Positions 13,370-37,999 of a stretch of DNA of 64,000 bases are shown one piece after another. The DNA is from Elysia chlorotica (taxonomy: Eukaryota; Mollusca; Gastropoda; Plakobranchidae): contig RQTK01000159.1 of assembly GCA_003991915.1 (NCBI GenBank), positions 266,669-330,668 of the forward strand, written 5' to 3'. The notes beneath the pieces are model-generated. The model was not told the origin of the DNA, made no database searches, and saw only the letters and a list, made by a program, of their open reading frames with translations. Each line of letters opens with the position of its first letter. The first letter of the stretch is position 1. The translations under genes and the position numbers were made by a program.

Positions 13370-13471
13370 GACTGTAGCCTTGTCGTGGGTTTCAAAGTAT
13401 TTCCTTCAAATTGAATAAAAGTTTTATCTTTCATCTCAATCTAATATTAGAATGGCTAAACTGGATATTAA

Positions 13472-13724
13472 CCCCTCCGCGAAATATGTACGCTGTAGTC
13501 CGATTTTTTGTGACAAGATGCCTAGCCCTCGTAAATGGTACGTCCTTAAATCTGCCTATTTTGCCATTCCCCATGACTGCGTAATAGAGTCACAGAATGC
13601 AAATCAATTTAAAAAAGGATTGCATCATTGAATTCAGCCAAGTTGAAATTTTGCAAATTATACCACTCTTCAATTTTTTATAAGGCCTGTCATAGCGATT
13701 GAAAACACTTCCGTCACAAAGGGG
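13472..13724. mobile_element. piggyBac-like MITE flanked by TTAA
   Basis: A 253-bp non-coding block starts CCCCTCCGCG after TTAA (13468-13471) and ends CACAAAGGGG before TTAA (13725-13728). TTAA target duplication with C4/G4 termini is the signature of piggyBac transposition. The inverted repeats are imperfect. It lies in the COG6 3' region between poly(A) signal candidates. Confidence 0.6.
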
Positions 13725-13908
13725 TTAAACAGCTTAGAAGTGCTAGAGATGGGTTTATCTGAAGGATTGTGTTTGTCACCAAAATATCTCGATTTATATG
13801 AATTGTAACAAACAATTCTTGGAGAAGACGAATACCATCACTCTTTTGTTTGGTTTTTCTTGTTTAACTTGTATTTGTGGACTATTTTGTTGAAGGGAAT
13901 GAAATAAA

Positions 13909-14939
13909 ATATGTCATATTTTTACTGAAGAACCCTTCATGGTGTCTTGATTTTATTTACATTGAGATAAGTAAATTAAAATTAACCTTTGTGAGCTTCC
14001 TAACGGTCACTTCAGTACAACATGATAGGTAAAAATACAAAATCTACCTTTTGCTAATGCTGTAAGAGATTCAACCTGCAAAATTTATAAGTTAAAAATC
14101 AAATAAAAAATACAGGTGAGGATCTTGATCTTATCTTTTAAATTGGGAATTTTTCAAAGTTCTTCATAAATCTCAAACATGTTTTTCTAGTTTTCTTTAT
14201 TCACATAAAGTAGCTCTACAGTTATGTTGTTTGTAAGTAAAACATAACAACCATGTGTTTACAAGTATTTTATTGTACACTAAGTGACATTAACACCACA
14301 ATGTACTCATAATAAAAAAATGTACAAATTAAAATCATGGCATTGAAAAAATTTTTTACTTTCATTGGATTAAACAAAAAAATGGGAAATCTATCCACTA
14401 ACTCGAAAATACAGAGATTTATGTGTAACAATCATCCTGTATTATATTTAAATAGATAAATATAAGAGCAGATAGATGCTGTATGACAAATCCAAAAGAA
14501 TTTTAAACAAAAATTAACAGGGCTATACTTAACAATAATATATAGAAACATTCGAACCTTTTAGATTGTAAAAACTACAAAGAGTTAGGTAGTTTTTTCA
14601 CTGCTTTTGAGACATTAATTATTTTTAATTTCTGATATGTTAACAAAAAATCTTTTTTTTCGTTTTCGCAAATACATGTTTAAAGTTAATCACAAAGATA
14701 TGATATGCAATTTACAGTTACTATTACATAAATGAGGGCAAATGTCGAATGCATTTCTTTTTTTCAAATTTAAACATGAAAAAATTATGACAGGAAAGAA
14801 AATATACACAAAAAAACATGGTAAAAACCCAATTCAGTACCTTAAAAAAAAAAAAAAAATTCAAGCAGTATTGCTGAGTGAAACCAAACTGAGACTTTTA
14901 GCGTGCATACAAAATTTGTACAGGAAAAGGAAAGTAGAA
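13909..14939. other. COG6-PIERCE1 tail-to-tail spacer
   Basis: AT-rich sequence with no coding signal. The PIERCE1 3' UTR should occupy its right part; a minus-strand AATAAA (TTTATT at 14269-14274) is a plausible poly(A) signal. Confidence 0.5.
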
Positions 14940-17900
14940 CTACACTACACTCTTGTCTACTGATGTGTTAAGGGAATAGTTGCGAGGCATTCCGCATTTC
15001 CCAAGGTGCTGAGGAAAAGAAAAACTGGTTTATCAAGAGAGGAAAACAAAGTTACTCATACTTTATATGTCTACAAATTTTTCTCAACTACGACAAGGCA
15101 CTGAGTTGGATTTTTAAATACCACATTTTAATAAAGTTAAATGTTTTACATTAACTATTTCAGCAATTTCACCTGCAAGGATATGAAATACTTAAACTAA
15201 AAGAGTGTTTTAATTTAAAAAAAAAAAAAAAGGATCATCCAACGCAAGTAATTGACTTAAAAAGAATGCATACACTTGTTCACGATTATCCTCTATAAAA
15301 ATAAATCAAATTTCATTGCTTTAACAGGTAGTTAATAGTACATTGTACTCCTATTTAAGAAAATCAGATTTCAAAAGGGAAAAACGGAATAGCTTCATAT
15401 TTCTTTAAAAATAAAAGTGACTAAAAATCATTACATTTAAACTAATATAATGATGGGATTGACATGGTGCAAGTGTATGCCTTTACTTTTAGAAAAAAAA
15501 AAACATTTTGGTTACCTCTGAAAATTTCTGTGACTTGGCATGAAAGCAAATAGGCATTGTGTGAACTGTAGGTATTTTGGAACCATAATTGGAGGCTTCT
15601 GTCTTGTACATTGGGTGCTGTTGTTTGGTACCATAACCTTGAAATACAACTGAAAGAAATTTGATAACATGATCATTATAAAGAAAAATACACCACATCC
15701 ACCTTTGGAAATGTAAAATTGTACTAATTCTATTTTTTATCTGATAGCCTTGAACCATGACAACCACACACAAATAAATTGTTTTAACTGTCCCCCCAGA
15801 AAGTTGTGATTGAAAGTGCACAAAGTTGCGGCATAATTGTAGCATTTAGAAATCAACTAAAACAAAAAAGCCAATGCAAAGTAAAGAATTTTATAATTGG
15901 TAATGTACTTTTGCTGACTAATAGTAATACATTTGTGTTGTGATGAATACAAAAAAATACATTTATAATGTAAGCCTCACTAAACCGTTGCAAAAAGTAC
16001 AATCGATACATGTAATAAAAAGAACAGGGAGGGGAAGAAAAAGAGAGGGAGAGAAAGACGCAGCAGGACAAAGAGAGACATTGGGAGAGAGAGAGAGAGT
16101 ATGTGTTAAAAGTCAAAAGTCAGGCATGCAAAACGTTTTTGCCATTTTATGACTGGAAGGTTGCTATAATCATTTGGAATAGACCTTTTCTTTTTAATAT
16201 TCGAAATATTTAAAAGATGGAGCGGGGGGAATTGAGTGGGATGGTGGGTTAGGAATTATTAATGAAAAAGAACACACTGTAGTGGTCTTTTTAAATAAAT
16301 CAATCAAGGGCATCTGCTCATAAATACAGACATTTTTTTAAAATCAAAATAAAATCCGAGTTCAACCCCTCAGATGAAAGAAAATGAAAAAAAAATGTGT
16401 GGAGAAAAAATTTAATAAGTCTGGCGGTCCTGTTGGGTTTTTCAACCATGTTTAGTTTTTTTTCTTAATGTTTTTTATTTTAATTTATGAACCAAATTAC
16501 GTGAAACCTGGTGTGCATACACTAGACATAACTATAATAATTTGTATACAAGGATTAGTATATTGATCTAATATAACAGATTTTGTGGTGTAGTACATGT
16601 ACAGAGGGTATATACATGAAAAAAAAGAGCAATTCTAAAAATATTGAAAAAAGGACAAAATGATCCCTCTGTATTTCATTAAAAAAACCGCTTAGAGAAA
16701 TATCCTTCTAATGAGACTTTTTCTGTGAGAAGTGAAACTGAAAATTATTAATATTTTCTCCGCAGATGCCCCTAAGCAGAGATGAAATTAGTGGATCAAA
16801 CAAGATTGAAAATATAGTCTATGGGACAAAAAGGTGTAAGAATGTGTAAAAGTTGGTCTATAAAACAAAGACAAATAGACATAGAGATTTTCACTAACCA
16901 AGGAGAACCAGCTTTGAGTTAGGTCTTTATTAGTTGAGGCAGACAGATTATGAAATTAATTTTGTATTAAAAATTAAGAGTTTCTGTGCCTAGGCCACAT
17001 TTTTGGTTTCGCCTATCAAGTCATCCTCAATCCAATCTCCTGTTTTATTTGATCATTGCCTTTCCATAGAACCAATATTAAGGATGATTTCCTTTTTTTT
17101 TTCCTTGAACGAAACCAAGGCAGTAAAACTGGTTCTATTAGGGAGAATTAATATGCACTGGTCTGATACCTCTCCAAATAAATTTTTCTTTAAGATTAAA
17201 AGGCTCATGTAATTTTAATATATAATCACATGTTTTGATGTAAAGCTACTCTACAGACTTTCTACACCTGCTTCAGTATTTTTTTGTCTGCCTATATGTG
17301 AAAAATACCAGGCAATTATTGTGTTTTTCATGAAAGTAGAAATATTGAAAAATGCAAAAAGTTGCGATTTGGCCAAAAGTTGCAAGTTTTGCGATCAAAA
17401 CTTTACGCGGGGACAGTTTTTATGTAGGTCTAAAATTGTATGAGAACTACAAATATTTGAAAATTGAAAAACAAATCTAAATCGTAAATTATTATTCTCA
17501 TTACTTTTGTAGATAAGGTAGCACAGTGGAGTAAAATTTGAACAAATCTCCATCATTAAAACTCATTTGTAGGCAAAATTCCTTTCTGCAGTCAACCAAC
17601 TTTAAATGCCACAATAATTTATATATAGTGATAAAAATGTTTCACGGGCTGAAACACAAAGGATCGATTACTTACTGGGATTTTCAAATCTCTGCGGCAA
17701 GTCCTGAGTGCGATAATAATCTGATGTTTTAGCATTGATGGGTACCCCACCTGGACCAAGTTCCTTTGGAATAAAAAAAATATATCGTTAGACATGGGAA
17801 ATATTCATGATCATAAGTGTTTGTCAGTTGGTCTCTGATGTATAAACACATGTACATGTGTATCATTATAAAGTTAAAGCGGTAAAAGAACCAACCAAAA

Positions 17901-19727
17901 AGTATGAACTCAAATTTTTAACTGCTTTGCATTCAGTGCCTCTTTTATGCAGTTATATACATTATGAACCACTGTACGTCTACAGATAAGATCATGGAGA
18001 TGGAAAAATCAGCAGATTTTACATAATAAGACTTAAAGAAAATTTCATTGAAATGGGAAAATTGTGCCCCAACCGTTATAACATGGTTGTATTACCCATT
18101 TATTACAAATTAGATGTTTGATGTGGCATGAATGTCTCTATATCTATATCTGTATTTTATTATGTCATTGGTCTTCATCTCTTTTCTGTTCCTTTTAGTT
18201 TTTACTATTCACCAGGATCGCAAGATGCATGCACTACCTTAATTTAATTTATGAGTTTGTGGAGAGGATAAAACTTGACAGCTTTATTATGTAGAGCTAG
18301 GTACGGATCAAAATGTGTAGCGATTATGGCTCCATGAAAGGAATGGGCTAAGCTGTTCCACTGCATAAAATTAAAAATCTTTGTTCGCTCTGATCATTGA
18401 ATGATTGTTATGATAGTAGTGGTATAGGGGAGGGAAGAGGTTGTTAGTGATAATAGGGAAAGGAGCAGATATATAACATTCTTTTTTTTTTAATTTTAAA
18501 AACTAAAACTTTTTGTTGTTAGCAGGATAAACTGGTTTGGTATTTCGGGTATAACTGGCAAACACATCCTTGACTATCAATTTCTAACAGTCCTTACCTG
18601 CACACCTATTTTTGCTTAAGAGCATATAAGCCCAAGAGAAAAACACTTAAGTGTGGTGAAGAAAAATGTCGACAAATTACATTATAGATCTCCAAGAAGA
18701 TATCGGTTCATATTGTGCTCTTTTGTTTGGCACTCCAAGATTTGTGGTCCCTAACCTGTGGGCTATTTGGAAANNANNNNATNTATAACATTCTTTTTTT
18801 TTTAATTTTAAAAACTAAAACTTTTTGTTGTTAGCAGGATAAACTGGTTTGGTATTTCGGGNGGGCAGAGGCGAAAAAGTCAGTAAGTCAGTCAAAACTT
18901 GTTGTTGTTGTCAGCAGGATAAACTGGTTTGGTATTTCGTTATTTAAAAAAAAAATTATTTTTTAATAGGAATTTTAAGACTCTCAATATTTGAGGTATA
19001 AAGACGGAGAATTCTGCATGTTTTTTAAAAGCATTAGTTTTCAGAATCAATGATCAACACCTGGACAAACAAGTTTTTTTTTGTTTTTTTTCTTCAGGGC
19101 ATTTCACTTTCTTGCACTTTCTTACATTCTTTAAGGCTACCATTGTATTTTTTGGCCAAGCTAGAGAGAATTTTACTTTATAAAGTTTTATGTTTATGTT
19201 TAGGCTTGGAATCTTGACAAACTTTACCTGCCTTTTTTCTTTTCAACAAAGCATTCTTTTAGTAGAAAAAAATTAAAAGGTATCTAAGTCTACATGTGTT
19301 TTACAATAACAATTTAACATTTGTTTCTATATTAAAAGGCCTTTGGGCCTAAGTAGCCTAAAGCTAACTGGATGGTTATTTTTTTTTACTTTTTTTTTGG
19401 TGGGGACAAACATACACAAGTACATAAAATTGATATGTTAAGCAATTGAAACTCTATCTCTGTCTCTCATACTCGCTTGCTCTGTTGTCTCTCTATCTCC
19501 CCTCAGATTGACTGACTCCTATGTAATCTTAAGCTACCCACTCGCCCCTCGAATATCATACACCCACCCATTTGATCGCCCAAAGGTTAGGGGCCACAAA
19601 ACTGAAGGAGTGTCCTTGTTTTACTTCAATCTCACGTAGATCTAGATCTAGATTCAAAAACTTAAAATGAAGTTTTAATAAAAATTGAAGACTTAAAATT
19701 TACCTGCTGTGCTCCTGCTGATGCCAT
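14940..19727 (-). CDS. PIERCE1: Piercer of microtubule wall 1 (C9orf116-like)
   Basis: PIERCE1 is a microtubule inner protein that sits in the lumen of ciliary doublet microtubules and is needed for normal axonemal motility. Four minus-strand exons give 104 residues: 19704-19727 (MASAGAQQ), 17676-17763, 15516-15649 and 14940-15008 (TAG). Phases match across all three introns. Family landmarks are TSDYYRTQDLPQRFENP, then FQGYGTK, YGSKIPTVHTMP, KFSE and the closing GMPRNYSLNTSVDKS, which parallel human TSDYYRV-DLPGRFNNP, FRGYRTK, YGSRAPTVHEMP, NKFSQ and GMFRNNTLN. It has no signal peptide or membrane segment. The first exon codes only eight residues and its ATG has an A at -3 and G at +4. Human PIERCE1 is longer (136 residues), mainly at both ends. 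It is head-to-head with the TMEM116-like gene. Confidence 0.9.
16021..16105. repeat. Purine-rich GA microsatellite
   Basis: An interrupted GGGA/GA tract in a PIERCE1 intron. No coding signal. Confidence 0.8.
18471..18940. repeat. Repeated block with N bases (assembly patch)
   Basis: The sequence around TATAACATTC...TGGTTTGGTATTTCG at 18471-18550 recurs at 18784-18861, and its end recurs at 18901-18939. N bases occur at 18774-18783 and 18862, at the joins. This looks like a collapsed or overlapping contig join in PIERCE1 intron 1 rather than a biological repeat. Confidence 0.8.
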
Positions 19728-20253
19728 GCTTGCTTTTTAATGTAACAACCCGATTGATGCTGACAAATTCCTCAGCTTATGGGCAGCTATTTTTCTGAAG
19801 CTTTTCGTTGCACAGCAACAGGGGAGGCGATCATTTAAATGCCAAAATGCACGTGATCTGTAAAAAACTGAATTACATAGAAGAAGAGGAAAGCTCCGAA
19901 TGACCGAAACGAAGTTAAAGCCAAATGAAAACAACATACTGTGCCTACCGCAGCAATAAAGATTATAATTTAAAATATTAATTAGATATAGAGTCTAGGT
20001 CTAGTATGATTTACAGCAGAACGATCTAGATTTATCTCTATTCTAGATATGTCAGCAGTTGCACTCTGCACAAATTTAATATCTAGAATCCAGATCTAAT
20101 CTAGATATCTGCACATGTATGCAAGAATGGAGATTGGTTCTGGAGCAATCTGGCTCTAGGATCTATGTATAGATCTATATGCTCTAGAAATATATGTGAG
20201 ACAGATCTAGATATCGATCTTGGCGTGAAAACAGCTTAGAAATAAAATTAGCA
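19728..20253. promoter_or_regulatory. Probable bidirectional promoter, PIERCE1 / TMEM116-like
   Basis: The minus-strand PIERCE1 ATG (19727) and plus-strand 7TM gene ATG (20254) face away from each other with 526 bases between. The interval and the edge just left of it are dense in TCTAGATC/AGATCT palindromes. I see no clear TATA box that decides a start. A shared promoter is inferred from spacing and orientation. Confidence 0.5.
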
Positions 20254-31552
<11,299 letters not shown>

Positions 31553-34500
31553 TTTTATAGTGTGCTTTTATGCGTGTGTGATGCAACCACCACCGCTTCC
31601 CCTCAATTTACTTGTTATGTTAATTTTTTACAAACTTCTCTATAAAGTTCAGCAATCAGCTGCATCCTTGCTACTGCGAGGCATGGATGTAAAAACTCTC
31701 TCTTCGTGTACTTTAAACCACAGAGTTCTCTCTTTTTGTTTTTAATAGACATGCAGCCAAAATATAATTTCTTTGGGGGTTTTCTTTTCTTTTTTCTTTT
31801 TTTTTTTTAGAATTTTTTAATCCAAATTTTTTTACAGGCCCACTAGTGTGTTTTTGTTGTTGTTATTATCATTGTAACAAATTTTCCCCTTTAAAATATT
31901 TTACATATGTTTTTTTTTAATTCTTTTATATTTCTATATCAGGCAACGAAAGAATAATTATATTATAAACGACAGAATGCACATCAAGGCCTTCAATTTA
32001 GATCACATAATTTGGAGAATATAAAAAATCACATCAATTTCGGGAGAAGGAGCTGCTTATTACTCTTTTTTTATGATCTATTATACAAAATCTTTGAAAT
32101 AAAGATGCGGAACAGGGTAGTCTCTATTACAATTTTCAACATAAAAATTTCAACTAGAGCATATTTTATGAGCTCATAATACATCTTTTTTTTCCTATAG
32201 GTACACTTGTTTTTTTTACTTGTGGTAAGATGTATTTGAAGAATGAATGTCCTCAAGGCCCGTTGAAAGGTTTATTTCAAAGGTTATTACTGTGCTTAAA
32301 ATGAAGCAAATAAGTTTGCTTGCTTGTTTGTTTGTTTATTTTTAATTGGCAATCTTATATCTCTTTCAGTCTTTCTTTTTCCTTTTACTAAATCAAAAAT
32401 GTTGATTGTTATGACTGATTATTTTACTGAGATTTGTATATTGGAAAAGATAATATTGCATCTGGTTGGTGTCTCTCTCTAGCCCATTTTGAAATCTGGT
32501 TTCGAATTTGTTCAACTAGTTTTACAGTGCTTGTTAACTTTTTAACCACAAAACAATTTTACAGGGTCATGTATTGGAGTCATTTCTTCATTGTTTTAAA
32601 AGTATGATATTTTTTTACTTTTTTGTTGCCCATTTTTTGGCACCCCATGTTGTCTTCAAAACATATATTCTTCATTGCCACCCCATGTTGTCTTCAAAAT
32701 ATATTTTCTTCATTGCCACCCCATGTTGTCTTCAAAACATATTTTCTTCATTGTGTGCACTCTTTTTCTGAATAATAAGATTTACAAATAGTGTTATTTT
32801 GATACCAAATAATTTATTTCAGCTGTGACAGTTTTTAGACAGAGAGCACCTGCTATGGGTATGTCTCTGTGCAATGGTTAGTGTTCAAACTCTACAAGCT
32901 CTCCATTTGAAGTCAATTCCTGGATAAGGTTTGAGAATTTTTCCTTTCAACTGGCTCTTTTGCCTGTGTTTATACATCTAGCAATGTTCAAGAAAAAAAA
33001 AGCCAGCATGCGATATAGTTATCATGGGCACTGCGCTAAATGACAGGCAAAGCTTTTTTCAAGGTCACCTATGTTTGCACTTATACGCAGAAGTGGATTT
33101 TTTCAGTTAATTTCCATGGCAATATGAGTCACTGTCTTTGTTTGCAAGCTATAAGTACACATTATGCATCTTTGTCCCCTTTTTGTTAAAAATTTGCATG
33201 AATTTTCCTGTGATGAATGCAAGCAGTGAAGCCCTTGTTTTCTTCAACTCTTTTGTTCATCCTGACATGACAGCATTTGTGTTGTGAAAAATTTTAAATG
33301 TCCTACAAAATATTTGACAATTTGTTTTGCCACACTGAAATAATATTTATGGATTTTTCTCTTTTTCTTGTTAAAGCTATACAGCGTAATGCACTATCGA
33401 ATTTCAAACGGACAGAAAGCTAGAATTAGTTGATATTAGTCATAGCTTTTTTTTTTCTTTTTGTAAGTTTGCTTTTACAACTTTTATGTAAGTCTTTACT
33501 TTGACTGAAGAAGAAAGTTCATGACATTTGAATCTCAAAAAAAGCTATTCCAAAGGTCAGTTCTCCTTAATTTTGGCTTGTTCGTCTCTCTACACTCGGC
33601 TCCCATGATTTTTGCATGATTTTGTTCAGATTTTTGGATTCAATATGTCAAATATACTTGACAAGCATTTTTCAATATGCTTGAAATAAATTTGAAGCAG
33701 CAGAAATGTTTTACACACATTCAAACGATTGTTGACATGTAACCGGACAACCCTATGTACCTGTATCAAGTGCATGCCATTATAGGGAATGAGATATTTA
33801 TATTTCTACCACAAAGTTAGATTTGATAGACTTTTCCCAATAACCATAGGCAGTAAAACATGTGTTATATAAAGAATCTGTGCAGATTACACTTTTATTG
33901 TATACCTTGTTATATGCATTATATTTATAAATTTTATTCGACATTAACCAGAAATGTGTTTTTTTAAATAATTTATTTAATTTATTTACTTATTGCATCA
34001 TTGTTGTATTAGTGATAATAGTAAATATTTTGTTTAAAGTTTACTACTGTTCATCAATCATCTTTTTAACATAAAACTCAGTGGTGATTGTTTCTTTTAG
34101 TAAGTCTTCTTATTTCTTATATACCCGAAGCTATGTAATTGGGTTTTTTTTTTATAGCATGTAATAAGATTCCTTTTTCTGATTTATCTAAGATGCTATT
34201 CTTAGCAGTTAATACCATTTATCCCAGAAAATAACAGCATTGTTTATTGAAAAGACTATCAAAAGACTAGATTTAAAGAATAAATTCCACTCACCTACAA
34301 GTTTCACAGTATGCTGTTTTAGGAAATATCTTTTTCATTCTGCCATATTCATTAGTGACTGATGACCATTAAGTCGATATTGTTACTCTACCCAAATCAT
34401 TGTTGTTGTTTCCAAGTTGTGATTTTAGTTTTTACACATCGTAGACATGAACTTTGGTTGTTTTTATGTCTCAGCTTTTGTTTTTCTGTTGCCTCATGTT

Positions 34501-37500
34501 GCAGTATTTTCAATTGTTTGCTTACAAATCTAAAAGGTGCCATGTTTCAAAATTTTGCATGTGCTTTGAGCTCTGCTTTTGTTTTGTTTTTACTTTTTGT
34601 GTGTGTTCATCCTTTGGGAAGGCTTTTTTTTTTTTTGTACAGGTGTGTATTCCCCAACATTTTATAAATTTTCCTTTTTGTAAGTAAAAGTGTTTCCTGT
34701 TTTCAAAGAAAAAAAATTTTAAATTTGGCGGACGATATTTTTCATTTATGTGATAACTGAATTTGTAAAATCTAGTAAAACGTAAAGAACATATTTTTTT
34801 AAAACAAAACACAATTCAAAATTAAATAAAGGGGAACATCTTTGTAATGTTAGTATTCAAATCTGAATTATACTATCACACATTTAGTCAAGGAAGTCAC
34901 TTTATTATTCAGCACATGTATCTATTGTTCTTGATGTCAGGGTTTTTTTTTAAACACCATGCAGGTCATCTGTACAGAGCAGGGAAGAACCCCAAATAGG
35001 ACCTTTGCTCCATTTACTGGAAAGGATTGACTCTGAGTCAACTTAGCATAATGGAATTTTTTCTTAGAATTCCTTCTAGTTTTTCTTGGTACGAGTTGCA
35101 TATTTATGGTTTGAATTGCTTTCCCCAATCGCCTTAGGATATGTGATTGTTGAGAAGACCAAATGAAGACTAAACAGAAAAATCTGTTGAAAATTAATTT
35201 ATCAAATAATTATTTGCAAAGAGAAAGTGACAATTTATATTGTTTTTTTATTCACTCACTTGTACAAAAAAATTATTCTGTTTCCTGTTAAAATGTGCAT
35301 CTCTAATCCTTTGATTTGTGGCAATTAAAAAATAACAGAATGTTTTTTTAAGACATCTGTATAAAAATTAATTAGCAAGTTACCTTTACACTGTATTTGT
35401 GAAGATGTTGGAGAAAATATTCTGGGTGAAAACAAAACAAAACCACAGCTATTGAGACTGTTCTCTTTGTATCTCTTTTCTTTTTTTTCTGTGTTTTTAA
35501 GCGAACGTGCATAATGTAAAAAAAAAAATGTTTAATGGTTGTGGTGTTGATGGAGAAAAGTTATTGTAATACTTTTTTTCTGTCCAGGATACAAATTTAA
35601 TTTTTTTTTTATGTTTGAGTAGAAATTTAAACTTGTACTTGTAGACAAAAATATGTGTCATCTGTATCATTAGGCATTGCATTGACATATTTTCATTTTA
35701 TATAATATATGTCTGTTATTTATTTATGAACTATCACTGTATACATCAATTTAGATTTTTTTAGAATCGTAATATTATTAGCTTTGTACTTAGACATTGT
35801 ACAGTAGTTTGATAATGGTGGAGGTTTTTAAATTTGCAAATGTATTGATCTTCAAACACTGTACTAAGGTCAGGATTTAAAATTATTTCTGTATTACAGT
35901 ATTTATGTAATTGTAACATTATTGTAAAGAAACATAACCACTCTTACCATTGATGGGTAGGTGACTGTTAAAAAATTTTGTCAATATCAATGAAGAAACT
36001 ATTTTTGCCTTGGCTATTTTAACATTTTTGTTGTTCTTTAAGGCTAATTCGCAACTCATTTTGATTGCCTTCCATGACATCTTAATGACATGAAGGATGG
36101 ATCTATCAAAAAACTGTCAATGTTTTGCATTATGGGCAAGGATAAGGAATGGATAAAAAAACAGTTTTTTCAACAATCCTTTGAAATTAAACTATTTAAT
36201 CTTAATGAACTAATGAAAGTGTGATTCTAAACAAGGATTTTGATGTTCTTTTTTTTTTTATATATAAAGAAAACTCTGCTCTCTGATTCTCAATTTTTTA
36301 TTTCTTATTGTTCTATGGTGTTAGAGACTGGTATTCTTCTTTTGATCTGTTTTAGTTTCCAATTTAACTGTAAACTATTGATATCTCCACTTGATTGAAT
36401 ATAGGACTTGTATCCATTCAAAAGTATATATTGTTTGTGAATGTGATTATAACATGTGAACCTCCACTTACAGGGCTATATTTAAGAAATAAGAAATAAC
36501 TTCAGACATATAATTTATTGTCATGTACATATATTTTGGTAAAAGATATAACTGACTATCAAATGTATTCATAACTGAAATGTTATTCAATTTGCTTTCA
36601 TATCAAATAAAACAAAACAAAATGTTAGGCCAAAAATGACAACTTAAAACTGCCCTTGGTCTTTCTCTTAAATTTTATCCTTCAAAAGTAAAATTCTTTT
36701 ACTTTGTTTTCTTTTAATTGACTTTGTTGCAAATATTTTGTGCGTATCATTATCAAACCCCCCCCTACCCACATCGAGAGTAAGAGAGTTGAAAGTGTAG
36801 CCAAGAAAATTTATAATACCTCTGCTTTAAAAAAAAATAATGATCTGTAAAAAAACAAACAAAAAAAAGTGCTCATTATTGTTCCAACTGAAAATGTTGC
36901 CAGTGACCAAATGCACACTAAAATTATGTTTGTCTGAGCTGTGCTTGGTACAAGCAAATGACTTTCAGAGATGTTTCTCCGTCAATAAAATTTAATTCTT
37001 AATTTCCTTACAGGGATGTTGTAGTTGACAACAAAATGTGCAGTATCTGAAATGTCTCAATGGATCATAACAGCAATGGCAAATTTCTTTTGGCTCTTGA
37101 TGCTCTAACAAGGAGGGGGATAGGGCGATAAGATTACATGTATATTTGAAATTTACACACAGTGTTATTAGGATATATACTTTGCTCTGTGAGATAGAAT
37201 TGGCTTATTTACACAAGACCTTTATGACAAACTGTTGGCTCAGTATTTTTATGTTGTTACTTTTCTACTGTAGGCAACATTATATATACAAACATTGACA
37301 TAACATGAAGAGTTTTTTTTCAGCTCTGGATCATTTATTATCATCCACGCATGCAGGGTGCTTGTTTTAATTTGTTGCAATGGATTGATAACAAGGAAAT
37401 AAAAGGATCTTATGTACCACACTACAGGTCTTGTGTGCTTCTATTACATGAAAGAAGGGAAAGCAAAAACGATTATATGTCACAAATAATTTGTTGTTTG

Positions 37501-37999
37501 AACACAGAATGAACATTGAAAATTGTGTGCAACATCTGCAGATGTAATTCTTTATTATATCTGGAGGTTTATCAAAAAAGGGATTAATATTTTTTTCTTT
37601 TGCAATGTGCAAAATACCGCAACCATATTAGTCCATTATAAAAAAAATGAAAGCACATAGGTAAATTTTAAGGCAGTTTTGAATGGCATTTTGTCCAAAA
37701 AAATCTCATTAAGTTAAAATGTATGTGAAAACAATCTAGCAATCTAATCCAAACTATTCAATTACATTAAAATGTTGACTTCTTTACAGGACACAGAAAA
37801 CCATAAATTCACATACTTGTTGAAAACAAGCGAGCAAAAAAAAACCAAAAAACAAATAGGACATTTGAAATCAAGCATCATAAATTTGTTTTTAAAAATC
37901 AAGCATCATCAAATGCATTGCAACCGTGAAAGTAATACCAATAGGCCTAGTTATTTGAGTGAGAATTGCACTTCTGTCCTTATTTGCCTACATTGGAAT
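31553..37999. other. 3' region between convergent TMEM116-like and LDAH genes
   Basis: About 6.4 kb of AT-rich sequence without recognised coding exons, tRNA or transposon cores. It must hold the 3' UTRs of both genes. AATAAA hexamers occur on the plus strand near 33687, 34824 and 36606. Minus-strand AATAAA occurs at 37334-37339 and 37551-37556 for LDAH. I cannot tell which are used. Confidence 0.5.
32640..32755. repeat. Threefold ~38-bp tandem repeat
   Basis: Three direct units containing CACCCCATGTTGTCTTCAAA and ATATTTTCTTCATTG, in the 3' region of the TMEM116-like gene. Confidence 0.9.

Noticed and set aside
32071-32256. Minus-strand 61-codon frame in the TMEM116-like 3' region
   Set aside because: Lysine- and isoleucine-rich reading of AT-rich DNA without any family likeness.
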